Assembly (NCBI GenBank): GCA_021730855.1
Contig: JAKFYM010000231.1
Location: 1-13,302, forward strand
Direction of reading: 5' to 3'
DNA: 13,302 nt
Source: Bdellovibrionales bacterium
Lineage (GTDB): Bacteria; Bdellovibrionota; UBA1018; CAIPTA01
A model generated the notes under the pieces. It worked only from the letters and a program-made list of their open reading frames with translations. It did no database searches and had not been told where the DNA came from. Positions 7,389-13,302 of this stretch are shown here, piece by piece; position 1 is the stretch's first letter; each line of letters starts with the position of its first letter. The translations under genes and the position numbers were made by a program.

Positions 7389-8732
7389 ATGCGCCAGCCC
7401 AAGCGTCTGAGTCCTATTCCTGGCCCCAAGTCCCAAACCATCTTTCGCCAAGAGCAGAAGAACCTTGCTCCTGGCCTGCAGGGCTTTGCCCTCATGGCCG
7501 AGGTGGTGATGGAGCGTGGCCAGGGCTCCTGGCTCACGGACGTGGACGGCAATGAGTATATCGATTTCATCGGGGGGATTGGGGTCAATGGCCTCGGGCA
7601 TTCCCACCCGCGCTATGTGAAAGCCCTTCAGTCCCAGCTGGAAAAACTATCCGTGGGCAGCTTCACTTCGGAGGCGCGCGCCAAGCTCGTGCAAAAAGTG
7701 GCGGAGCACACTCCCGGCCGCATCAACCAGCTGCAGCTCTATTCGAGCGGGGCTGAGGCCGTAGAGAGCGCCATGCGCTTGGCGAAGTGTTATACGGGCA
7801 AGTGGGAGTTCCTCTCCTTCTGGGGGGCTTTCCACGGCAAGACGCTCGGGGTGATGGGCCTCCTCGGGGATGGCCAGAAACAAAAGTATGGCCCCTTCGC
7901 TCCGGGCTGCCATACGCTTCCTGCCTTTCCGGATTGTTACCGCTGCCCTCTGCAACTAGAGCCTGGCCGCTGCGGCTTTGCTTGCCTCGAGCTTTTTGAA
8001 AAAGCCGCCAAGACCCAGACCACGGGCGCGATTGCGGCCGTGCTGGTGGAGCCCTGCCAGGGCACCGCGGGAAACATCATTCCGCCCAAGGGCTGGCTCA
8101 AAGCTCTGCAAGAAGTGACCAAGCGCCTCGGCGCGCTCCTGATCTGTGATGAGATGATCACCGGCTTTGGCCGCACGGGTTCGTTTTTTGCGTCGGATGA
8201 TTTTGGCGTGGAGCCCGATATCATCACGGTGGGCAAGAGTTTTGGTGGAGGCTTTCCGGTGAGTGGACTGCTCACGCGGGAGGAAATCTCGAAGGCCGAG
8301 CCCTGGTCGAAGCCCTCGGGATCTTCCTCTTCTTATGGGGGCAATCCCTTAGCGGCGATGGCCGCCCTCACCACCATCGAGGTGATTGAGGAAGAGAAAC
8401 TCTGCGAAAATTCGCGCCTGATGGGCGAGCGTCTGCTTGGGCATTTCCAGCGTTTTAAGGAAAAATTTCCCTTCGTGGGCGAGGTGAGAGGGAAGGGCTT
8501 ATTCCTCGGCATCGAGCTCGTGAAGGACCGTGAGACGAAGGAGCCTCTCTCCGAGGCGCGGATGAAGGAATTCTATCGTGAGGGCGTGCAGCGGGGCTTC
8601 TTGGCCATGAGCTATAAGCCCACGATTCGTTTTCAGCCGGCCCTGACGATCGATGCCGATACCCTCGATGCGGGCGCCGGCATTCTAGAAGAAATGTTTA
8701 CCGATATGGCCAGCCGGGGCGATTGGCGTTAG
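7389..8732 (+). CDS. Class III PLP-dependent aminotransferase (GABA/ornithine aminotransferase-like)
   Basis: This 447-residue fold-type I transaminase is of the omega-amino-acid group. Landmarks are SSGAEAVESAMRLAK (119-133), which binds the PLP phosphate, W145/F149 near HGKTLG, the CDEMITGFGRTG block (253-264) with the PLP-nitrogen aspartate D254, and the Schiff-base lysine in VGKSFGGGFP (K283). A cysteine-rich insertion, CYRC...CGFAC (C183, C186, C195, C199), resembles one I associate with some bacterial and archaeal 4-aminobutyrate aminotransferase-like proteins; its role here is unknown and metal binding is only a possibility. The substrate is not predictable from sequence; GABA, beta-alanine, diamines or ornithine derivatives are options. 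I chose the ATG at 7389, one base after the INO1 stop, with GGAA six bases upstream. A GTG at 7362 inside INO1 would add nine residues. It probably shares a transcript with INO1. Confidence 0.88.
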   Translation: MRQPKRLSPIPGPKSQTIFRQEQKNLAPGLQGFALMAEVVMERGQGSWLTDVDGNEYIDFIGGIGVNGLGHSHPRYVKALQSQLEKLSVGSFTSEARAKLVQKVAEHTPGRINQLQLYSSGAEAVESAMRLAKCYTGKWEFLSFWGAFHGKTLGVMGLLGDGQKQKYGPFAPGCHTLPAFPDCYRCPLQLEPGRCGFACLELFEKAAKTQTTGAIAAVLVEPCQGTAGNIIPPKGWLKALQEVTKRLGALLICDEMITGFGRTGSFFASDDFGVEPDIITVGKSFGGGFPVSGLLTREEISKAEPWSKPSGSSSSYGGNPLAAMAALTTIEVIEEEKLCENSRLMGERLLGHFQRFKEKFPFVGEVRGKGLFLGIELVKDRETKEPLSEARMKEFYREGVQRGFLAMSYKPTIRFQPALTIDADTLDAGAGILEEMFTDMASRGDWR

Positions 8733-8860
8733 CCCCGAGAGGGCAAAAATTGCCAGTCCTTGGTGTCACTTTGGCCTGCGCTTCCTCTAGGGGTGCGTTT
8801 TGCCCTTAGCTCTCTACACAAAAATCATAGCGTTCCGCGGACTTAGCTTTTTGGCCCGCG
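8733..8860 (+). other. Upstream region of the small membrane protein gene; short inverted repeats
   Basis: No gene is seen here. GGCAAAAATTGCC (8742-8754) is a perfect 5-3-5 dyad. AGGGCAAAA (8740-8748) is also repeated inverted as TTTTGCCCT (8798-8806). These could be activator sites for the sigma-54-like promoter downstream (about 80-150 bases before its predicted start) or a weak end-of-transcript fold after the aminotransferase gene. Neither hairpin is followed by a T-run, so an intrinsic terminator is not supported. Confidence 0.3.
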
Positions 8861-8876
8861 TGGCATAGGGGCTGCA
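8861..8876 (+). promoter_or_regulatory. Sigma-54-like (-24/-12) promoter before the small ORF
   Basis: TGGCATAGGGGCTGCA matches the sigma-54 consensus (TGGCACG, four bases, TTGCA) at 9 of 12 defined positions. The essential GG and GC dinucleotides are at the correct spacing. The predicted start of transcription is near 8888, leaving a leader of about 36 bases with a GGGAGA ribosome-binding site before the ATG at 8924. Confidence 0.45.
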
Positions 8877-8923
8877 TTGTAGGAAGTAGAGAGCGCGCCT
8901 TTACTGGCGCCGGCGGGAGAGCG

Positions 8924-9040
8924 ATGAAAAAGAATTTTCTAAATAAATGGGTGTCCGATCGGGAGACGAATCGTCAGTTGGCTTGGACATGGATCTGGGC
9001 TTTGACGGTGGTGGGACTGGCAGCCATGGCAACGATTTAG
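8924..9040 (+). CDS. Small single-pass membrane protein (38 aa)
   Basis: An ATG at 8924 is preceded by GGGAGA (8915-8920) at good spacing and opens a 38-codon frame ending in TAG. The first 18 residues are hydrophilic with alternating charge (MKKNFLNKWVSDRETNRQ). The rest is one Trp-rich hydrophobic segment (LAWTWIWALTVVGLAAMATI) running to the C-terminus. This predicts an inner-membrane protein with a short N-terminal cytoplasmic part. No family is recognised. Support comes from the ribosome-binding site, the coherent topology and the sigma-54-like promoter 48 bases upstream. It stands alone between the + aminotransferase gene and the - GYF_2 gene. A role as a small regulator or partner of a membrane complex is possible but unproven. 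Confidence 0.6.
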   Translation: MKKNFLNKWVSDRETNRQLAWTWIWALTVVGLAAMATI

Positions 9041-9094
9041 GTTACGTTTGTTCTCAATTGTTTTCGGTCTTGCTCGGGGGAGACGGATCGAAAG

Positions 9095-9114
9095 GGCCAG
9101 CATGGATGCCGGCC
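9095..9114. terminator. Possible hairpin between convergent genes
   Basis: GGCCAGCAT (9095-9103) pairs with ATGCCGGCC (9106-9114) except for one A/C mismatch. It lies between the end of the small + ORF and the end of the - GYF_2 gene. Only a short, interrupted T-stretch follows on either strand, so it may be a weak bidirectional terminator. Confidence 0.3.
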
Positions 9115-9131
9115 GCAGAGAACTAGGATGG

Positions 9132-9869
9132 TTATTCTCGTTGAGGACGCGTGGGAGCTTTCAAAGGTGGGATAGGGTCACCTTCCGTTGAGAGTTCGTT
9201 CGTGGGGGAGGGATCTAGGAGGCGCGAGTCTCTTAGGTCCCTCATTTTTTTTAGGCCCACAAGAGCGCTCGCCAAGAGCGCGAGGCCGAGCAAGAGGAGC
9301 ACTAGTTTCTTTTGCGATTTTCGAACGGGTGGTTTCGCGAGGGGTGCCTCTTCCTTTTGCCAATCTCGCAAAGACGCGATCAAAGAAAAAACTTCTTCGG
9401 CGGCTGGGATGCCCGTCATAGGTGGAATGGCCGTGGCTTCCATCACGATGGGCGTTCGCGTGAATGCGACTGGCGCCTCAGGGGCAGGAGGCGGAGGCGC
9501 AGCAGCTGGCGTTTCCTGCACGGTGGCCGAGACCGTGATGGTTTCCATCTCGGTCTCGGAGACGGCCACGGTCATGGTCTCGGTGACGGTCACGGCGCCC
9601 GAGGGAGCGGTGAGGGTTTCGCGTTTTTTCTTCCAAACTAGGTGAGGCGCGAGCGGGCTTACGAGCTGGTCGGCCCGGGATATTGGATTTTCTGCGTGTT
9701 CGCGGAAGGCGCTATGGTCGCTTATCTTCTGCCAACGCGTGTCATTGGCGAGAGCGATTTTGTCGTCCAAGTGGAGTTCGCCCAAGCGTAGGCTTGCTTT
9801 GATTTGGCGCGCCGTGAGCGGGCCGAGCGTTTTTCCTTCGTGGTGTAAGAACCAGAGTTCTTTCTCCAT
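9132..9869 (-). CDS. GYF_2-domain protein with Val/Thr/Glu repeats and one transmembrane segment
   Basis: This is a 245-residue protein. Residues 5-52 form a GYF_2 (DUF4339-type) domain: WFLHHEGKTLGPLTARQI, a ..LRLGELHLDD.. core and the closing W46. The domain is thought to bind proline-rich or similar peptide partners. Residues 92-118 are a degenerate repeat of V/T/S/E units (VTVTETMTVAVSETEMETI), then a Pro/Ala-rich linker (121-133). A basic stop-transfer flank (RKSQKK) precedes a 19-residue hydrophobic helix (about 188-206). The C-terminal tail is about 38 residues and Pro-rich. This predicts a cytoplasmic GYF domain tethered to the inner membrane by a long flexible arm. The ATG at 9869 has AGGGGG directly against it, too close for normal use. 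The gene follows the beta-barrel gene on the same strand but a terminator separates them. Its molecular partner is unknown. Confidence 0.75.
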   Translation of the reverse strand: MEKELWFLHHEGKTLGPLTARQIKASLRLGELHLDDKIALANDTRWQKISDHSAFREHAENPISRADQLVSPLAPHLVWKKKRETLTAPSGAVTVTETMTVAVSETEMETITVSATVQETPAAAPPPPAPEAPVAFTRTPIVMEATAIPPMTGIPAAEEVFSLIASLRDWQKEEAPLAKPPVRKSQKKLVLLLLGLALLASALVGLKKMRDLRDSRLLDPSPTNELSTEGDPIPPLKAPTRPQRE

Positions 9870-9885
9870 CCCCCTAGAATAACCG

Positions 9886-9923
9886 AAAAAAAAGCTCCGT
9901 GAGCGCTTTTCTCACGGAGCTTT
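9886..9923 (-). terminator. Intrinsic terminator after the beta-barrel gene
   Basis: AAAGCTCCGTGAG (9891-9903) and CTCACGGAGCTTT (9911-9923) form a perfect 13-bp stem with a seven-base loop. Read on the - strand it is followed by eight T (9893-9886), a textbook rho-independent terminator. It lies 22 bases after the stop codon of the beta-barrel gene. On the + strand the stem is followed only by a mixed A/T stretch. Confidence 0.9.
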
Positions 9924-9944
9924 AAAGTAAGACTTTACCTGTTT

Positions 9945-10847
9945 TTAGAGGAAGCGGTAGATAGCGGTGAAGGTCAGGCCTGCGGATTTCAGGCCGGCAT
10001 ATACCGGGCCCATACTTATGACTGGATTTAAGGTGAGGCTACCGTAGTTGAGGTAGCTGCCTAGCTGTACGTTATGGCCCCAGTTTGGCTCGTTGAATTT
10101 CGTGAAGCCTTGGCCATTGGTTCTGTGGGCCAGCACTGATTCAAAGACGACGTAAGCCGAATAGGTTTCATTGAAGTCGTAACCCAGCGTGGGATCGAAA
10201 AGCAGGAAGTAGTCCATGCGTTCGGGAGTGCCGTTGGCGGCCAGGCGCTCCCCATCATTGCGGGACGGAACATAGTAGTAGATTTGGCTGAGCAGGTTGA
10301 AGCTCAGGGCACCGTCGAGCCAAGTCTTGGTCGGGTTGAGCATGAAGCGGATCATGCCCCCGCCCCGTTCTTCGTCGCTAGCTCTATTGGCATTTTGACG
10401 GGTGGCGCGAGAAACGGGCATGTAGTAGCGCAAGAAGCCGTTCATATTGAAGCCGTATTTTTCATTCTTCAAGATGGAGCTATTGGAGAAGGTGACATAA
10501 GGATCGGAGACCACCAGGGGGTCGTTCAATTCATTGTCGTCAATTTTCTGGCCCAGCATTTGGGCGGCAGAAATGGTCCACTTGCTTCCCACTTTATAGC
10601 CTAGGCTGAAGTAGTGGTTGATGGTGAAGTTCTTCCCCGGGCCATCCACGCCATCGAGGTCTTGCACGGTTTGCCCATAGGTCTCAAAAATATAGGTGCC
10701 GCGAATGTTCTTTTTGATCGAGCTCCAGGGCGATGGCGCCGTGGAGGTGGGCGCGCCCACCGTGGGCGCTGTGGAAGTATCTGCATAAGCGGAACTGGTA
10801 GCAAGAACTGCTAGGGCGCACCCCAGCATAGATTTAAAAAACACCAT
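9945..10847 (-). CDS. Outer-membrane beta-barrel protein, secreted by a Sec signal peptide
   Basis: This 300-residue protein starts with MVFFKSMLGCALAVLATSSAYA, a canonical signal peptide with an AYA cleavage site. A Thr/Ala/Pro/Ser linker (about 23-42) follows. The remainder alternates polar and aromatic/hydrophobic residues in many short strands (GTYIFETYG, NHYFSLGYKVG, YGFNMNGFLRYYMPV, LLSQIYYYVPS, YSAYVVFESVLAH, LTFTAIYRFL) with charged loops, the pattern of a monomeric outer-membrane barrel. The last strand ends in an aromatic-rich YRFL, similar to the usual C-terminal BAM signal. I do not recognise a named porin family. I chose the ATG at 10847 because GGAGGGAG lies just upstream; a GTG at 10886 would spoil the signal peptide. 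A near-consensus sigma-54 promoter and a large dyad lie upstream, so expression is probably conditional. It has its own terminator and appears monocistronic. Confidence 0.8.
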   Translation of the reverse strand: MVFFKSMLGCALAVLATSSAYADTSTAPTVGAPTSTAPSPWSSIKKNIRGTYIFETYGQTVQDLDGVDGPGKNFTINHYFSLGYKVGSKWTISAAQMLGQKIDDNELNDPLVVSDPYVTFSNSSILKNEKYGFNMNGFLRYYMPVSRATRQNANRASDEERGGGMIRFMLNPTKTWLDGALSFNLLSQIYYYVPSRNDGERLAANGTPERMDYFLLFDPTLGYDFNETYSAYVVFESVLAHRTNGQGFTKFNEPNWGHNVQLGSYLNYGSLTLNPVISMGPVYAGLKSAGLTFTAIYRFL

Positions 10848-10938
10848 AAGATCTCTCCCTCCAAAGACTAGAAGTGTAAATTGCACTGACTATATTTTTG
10901 GATAGAGTTTCCCCCCCACCCATTTTTGGCAGCACATC

Positions 10939-10954
10939 CGCAAGGGCTGTGCCA
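10939..10954 (-). promoter_or_regulatory. Sigma-54 (-24/-12) promoter of the beta-barrel gene
   Basis: Read on the - strand, TGGCACAGCCCTTGCG matches TGGCACG, four bases, TTGC[A/T] at 10 of 12 defined positions. TGGCAC and TTGC are both intact at the correct spacing. Transcription would begin near 10928, giving a leader of about 80 bases that includes a G-rich tract (complement of the C-run at 10911-10917) and the GGAGGGAG ribosome-binding site. No convincing sigma-70 pair was seen in the same interval. Confidence 0.68.
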
Positions 10955-11035
10955 CCCACCTTGTAATGCAGAGGTCTATCAAGAAAATGGTTGAAATCAA
11001 AAGAGTTCAGAGAAAGATATTCTGACAAAACAAAA

Positions 11036-11086
11036 CACTTTCCTAATCAGAAGCTATAAATATTACAGCTTTCGATTTAGAAAGTG
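11036..11086. promoter_or_regulatory. 51-bp near-palindrome in the divergent intergenic region (possible enhancer/operator)
   Basis: Two 24-base arms (11036-11059 and 11063-11086) around a three-base centre are reverse complements at 19 of 24 positions. Outer parts are CACTTTCCTAATC and GATTTAGAAAGTG; inner parts are GAAGCTATAA and TTACAGCTTT. The centre lies about 130 bases upstream of the predicted sigma-54 start, within the usual range for an enhancer-binding activator. It also lies about 105 bases before the heptosyltransferase-like gene start, with a TATAAAT inside, so it could affect both genes. It is AT-rich with no T-run after it and does not look like a terminator. Confidence 0.5.
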
Positions 11087-11166
11087 GGTAAGCGGGGCCA
11101 AATTTTCCAAAGAAAACATACGACGGCACCGACTCCCTTCGTTAGGATGGGAAAGAGGAAAAAGCT

Positions 11167-12192
11167 TTGCGCGAGCGAAAAGTTTTAGTGATTCGTTTGA
11201 GCTCGATGGGCGATGTGGTGCTTTCCACTTCCGTGATCGCGCCCTTGGCGCATTCCGGTTACCAGGTAAAATTCGTTTGTAAGACGGCTTTTGCTCCTCT
11301 CCTGGAAAATCATCCGCTCGTGGCCGAGGTGCGCTCCTTTGATCCTGTGACGCTGGGGGGCGAAAGGGCCGCTAAACAAAAGTTCTTGCAGTGGGCCGAA
11401 GCCGAAGGGTTTGCGTTTGCCCTGGATCTGCAAAATTCCTGGCGCACGCGCTGGTGGACGTTGGGTTTACGTTCTTGCGCGGCGGTGCATGCCTTGCCGA
11501 AGGAGCGTTGGCGCGAATTTGCGATTCGTTTTTTGCGGCTCGGGCGCTGGCTCTCCTACGGACGCGGGGGCAGGGCGCGAAAATTTCGAGAGTTTGCGCT
11601 AGAGAAACTGCCGGAGGGGGACGAGGGCGCTCCGCTCACGAGTCTTTTTTTGAGCGCTGCGGAAAAAAGCAGTGTGCTGTCGCTTGTCCCCAAACAAGAC
11701 TATGCCGTGCTCCTGCCCGCCAGTGCCTGGAAGGGAAAAGAATGGCCGTACTTTCCGGAGCTCGCCGCTCTCCTGGCCAAAAAAATTCCGGTGGTGGTGC
11801 TCGGCGGCGCTAAGGACGAGAGCTGCGACCGCGTGGCCGCCGCCGCCCAAGCCGTGAACGCCGAGAGCCGCTCGCTGCGCGGGCACACCACTTTGCGCGA
11901 GAGCATGGCCGTGGTGGCCGGAGCGCGTTGGATCGTGGGCAACGATACCGGCCTCGTGCATGTGGGCGAGGCTTTTGGAAAGTCCGTGGCGATGGTGGAG
12001 GGGCCCACGCACGAGTATATGGGCTTTTCCCCTTATCGCCCCGATTCCCTCTTGCTTGGCTTGCCGCTCTTTTGCCGGCCTTGTTCGAAGTCGGGAAAAA
12101 TTTGCCCGCGTTTTGGCAGCCGCAAATGCCTCTATGATTTGAAGGTGGATGAGGTGGCGGCTCTGCTGCGCCAGGGGGGCTTCCCTTGTTGA
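11167..12192 (+). CDS. Glycosyltransferase family 9, ADP-heptose:LPS heptosyltransferase-like
   Basis: This 341-residue GT-B enzyme of the WaaF/WaaC/WaaQ group transfers heptose from ADP-heptose to the Kdo-lipid A core on the cytoplasmic face of the inner membrane. Visible features are the N-terminal VLVIRLSSMGDVVLSTSVI block with the probable base D16, the linker block LLPASAWKGKEWP, VVVLGGAKDE, and the nucleotide-sugar site GNDTGLVHVGEAFG (D260 region). A C-terminal cysteine-containing segment, FCRPCSKSGKICP...RKC, follows, as in many GT9 proteins. The start is the TTG at 11167: an in-frame TAG is at 11143-11145 and no other start lies between. GAGG (11155-11158) precedes it by eight bases. 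The acceptor position (first or later heptose) cannot be told from sequence. It overlaps the waaA start by 7 bases, forming an LPS-core operon. Confidence 0.88.
   Translation: MRERKVLVIRLSSMGDVVLSTSVIAPLAHSGYQVKFVCKTAFAPLLENHPLVAEVRSFDPVTLGGERAAKQKFLQWAEAEGFAFALDLQNSWRTRWWTLGLRSCAAVHALPKERWREFAIRFLRLGRWLSYGRGGRARKFREFALEKLPEGDEGAPLTSLFLSAAEKSSVLSLVPKQDYAVLLPASAWKGKEWPYFPELAALLAKKIPVVVLGGAKDESCDRVAAAAQAVNAESRSLRGHTTLRESMAVVAGARWIVGNDTGLVHVGEAFGKSVAMVEGPTHEYMGFSPYRPDSLLLGLPLFCRPCSKSGKICPRFGSRKCLYDLKVDEVAALLRQGGFPC
12173..12179 (+). promoter_or_regulatory. Ribosome-binding site of waaA
   Basis: AGGGGGG, inside the last codons of the heptosyltransferase-like gene, lies six bases before TTG 12186 and nine before TTG 12189. 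It supports a TTG start for waaA, favouring 12186. Confidence 0.6.
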
Positions 12193-13302
12193 ACCTCTAT
12201 AAGATTCTTTTTCCCTTTTTCCTGCGTTTGCTGGGGTTCTGCGCGCGCTTTTCGCCCAAGGCCGCCACTTTTTTAGCCGAACGCGAGGGCGCCTTGGTTC
12301 GTTGGAAAGAGGCGCCGCGCCTCGATCGGCCGATCTGGTTTCATGTCTCCAGCGTGGGCGAGCTCGAACAGGTGCGCCCCGTGCTGGAGCAGTTAAAATA
12401 CCCGCTCGTGCTCACCTATTTTTCCAGCTCCGTGCCGCGGCTCGTGAAGGACTGGAGCTTCGTGGGCCATGCCGATTTTCTGCCCTTCGATTCGATCCAG
12501 GGCATGCGCGCGATGCTGGCCTTTGTGGCGCCGAGGCTGCTCGTGCTCAATCGCTATGACCTCTGGCCGCACCACCTGCAGGCCGCGCAGGAAGCGGGCG
12601 TGCCCATTGCTCTGATCAATGCCTCCACTCCGCCCTTGGGGATTTTTGGCAAGCTGAGCCTCTGGGTGCGCCGGCGGCTTTTTTCGGCCGTGGCCGCTTG
12701 GACTTTCGTGGATGCCGCCGCCGCCGCTGCTTGGGAGCCCTATGTGCAGCCTCACGCGCGTGGGCTCGTGGCCGGGGACCCTCGTGTAGACCGCGCCTTT
12801 CAGCGCGTGGAGCTAGCCAAGCGGGAGGCTAGGGCGGCCGAGCGCCTGGCGCTCTGGGACCGCAGGGAATTTTGTTTGGTGGCCGGCTCCACCTGGGAGC
12901 AAGACGAAGAAGTGATCGTGGCCGCCTGGAAGCAGCTATCCTGCGCGCGGTCGTTGGTGCTGGTGCCCCACGAGCCTTTCGAGGGGCACCTGAAAAAACT
13001 CGAGGCCCTGCTCAAAAGCGCGGGGCTTTCTTCGGCGCGCTATTCGCAGCTCAGCGCGGCCACCGGAAAATCCGATGTGTTGGTGGTGGACCAAAGGGGC
13101 GTGCTCGCGGAGATCTATGGTGTGGGGCAACTCGCTTATGTGGGCGGCGGCTATGGCCGTCACATCCACAGCATCATCGAGCCCGTGGCCTACCACCTGC
13201 CCGTGGCTTTTGGCCCGGAGCACGCGCGTAGTCCCGAGGCTTATACTTTGCTGGCCACGGGCTCGGCTTTTTGTTTGCCGAAAATAGGCGGGCCAGCGGC
13301 AC
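12186..13302 (+). CDS. waaA: 3-Deoxy-D-manno-octulosonic acid (Kdo) transferase, 3' end outside the window
   Basis: The frame opens at TTG 12186 (or 12189) and continues without a stop to the window edge, giving 372 codons of the roughly 420 expected. WaaA (KdtA) transfers Kdo from CMP-Kdo to the lipid A precursor at the inner membrane. Evidence is an N-terminal hydrophobic anchor (LYKILFPFFLRLLGFCARF), the catalytic-glutamate block FHVSSVGELEQVRPVL, the C-terminal-domain block GSTWEQDEEVI, and the donor-site block GVLAEIYGVGQLAYVGGGYG followed by IHSIIEPVAYHLPVAFGP. The common ExE(I/L)WPN segment reads NRYDLWPHHL here, lacking the glutamates. An in-frame TGA at 12150-12152 and no ATG/GTG before 12186 force the TTG start. 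It overlaps the heptosyltransferase stop, so both core enzymes are co-translated. Whether it adds one or more Kdo residues cannot be read from sequence. Confidence 0.9.
   Translation, partial: MLNLYKILFPFFLRLLGFCARFSPKAATFLAEREGALVRWKEAPRLDRPIWFHVSSVGELEQVRPVLEQLKYPLVLTYFSSSVPRLVKDWSFVGHADFLPFDSIQGMRAMLAFVAPRLLVLNRYDLWPHHLQAAQEAGVPIALINASTPPLGIFGKLSLWVRRRLFSAVAAWTFVDAAAAAAWEPYVQPHARGLVAGDPRVDRAFQRVELAKREARAAERLALWDRREFCLVAGSTWEQDEEVIVAAWKQLSCARSLVLVPHEPFEGHLKKLEALLKSAGLSSARYSQLSAATGKSDVLVVDQRGVLAEIYGVGQLAYVGGGYGRHIHSIIEPVAYHLPVAFGPEHARSPEAYTLLATGSAFCLPKIGGPAA

Noticed and set aside
8735..8806. Intrinsic terminator after the aminotransferase gene
   Set aside because: The inverted repeats are short or far apart and neither is followed by a T-run.
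9151..9645. 164-codon + frame opposite the GYF_2 gene
   Set aside because: The - strand frame has a recognisable GYF_2 domain and membrane helix. The + frame is Ser/Gly/Ala/Val low complexity caused by the repeat DNA.
10911..10920. C-run as a phase-variable tract
   Set aside because: The run is only seven C before an A, lies in an untranslated leader, and is not between promoter elements, so there is no specific sign of phase variation.

Overview
The window reads as chromosomal DNA from a Gram-negative (diderm) bacterium. It encodes LPS-core enzymes (a GT9 heptosyltransferase and WaaA), a TolC-type outer-membrane channel, a periplasmic MlaC-like protein and an outer-membrane beta-barrel. By eye the base composition is GC-rich, with codon use to match. 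The gene mix (GYF_2-domain membrane protein, eukaryote-like myo-inositol-1-phosphate synthase, sigma-54-type promoters) would fit Bdellovibrionota or a related deltaproteobacterial lineage. That placement is an inference from gene content and was not tested. TTG start codons are unusually frequent: at least four genes appear to use one.

Region 1 (1-4502, all +) is a compact cluster. The end of an unrecognised gene is followed by a cysteine desulfurase, mnmA (tRNA 2-thiouridine-34), an MtaB-type tRNA methylthiotransferase (ms2t6A37) and a MlaC/Ttg2D-like periplasmic protein. The first three enzymes form a coherent sulfur-to-tRNA route: desulfurase to MnmA, with MtaB acting on the same class of anticodon loops. 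Start and stop codons overlap at the mnmA/mtaB and mtaB/mlaC junctions.

Region 2 (4503-8732, +) holds a TolC-family gene, an inositol-phosphate synthase and a class III aminotransferase. The 5' end of the tolC-like gene contains a 174-bp palindromic element with 23-bp perfect inverted termini. The element is read in frame and separates the best ribosome-binding site and start from the signal peptide. A possible mRNA stem covers the ribosome-binding site of the inositol-phosphate synthase gene.

Region 3 (8733-11166) is less conventional. It has a sigma-54-like promoter in front of a 38-codon single-pass membrane protein gene on +. On - there is a GYF_2/transmembrane protein and an outer-membrane beta-barrel protein, separated by a strong intrinsic terminator. 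The beta-barrel gene has a near-consensus sigma-54 promoter, and a 51-bp near-palindrome lies at typical enhancer distance upstream of it.

Region 4 (11167-13302, +) is an LPS-core pair: a GT9 heptosyltransferase-like gene overlapping a waaA (Kdo transferase) gene. The waaA gene starts at TTG and runs off the end of the window.

I saw no tRNA, rRNA, CRISPR array, insertion sequence or transposase.
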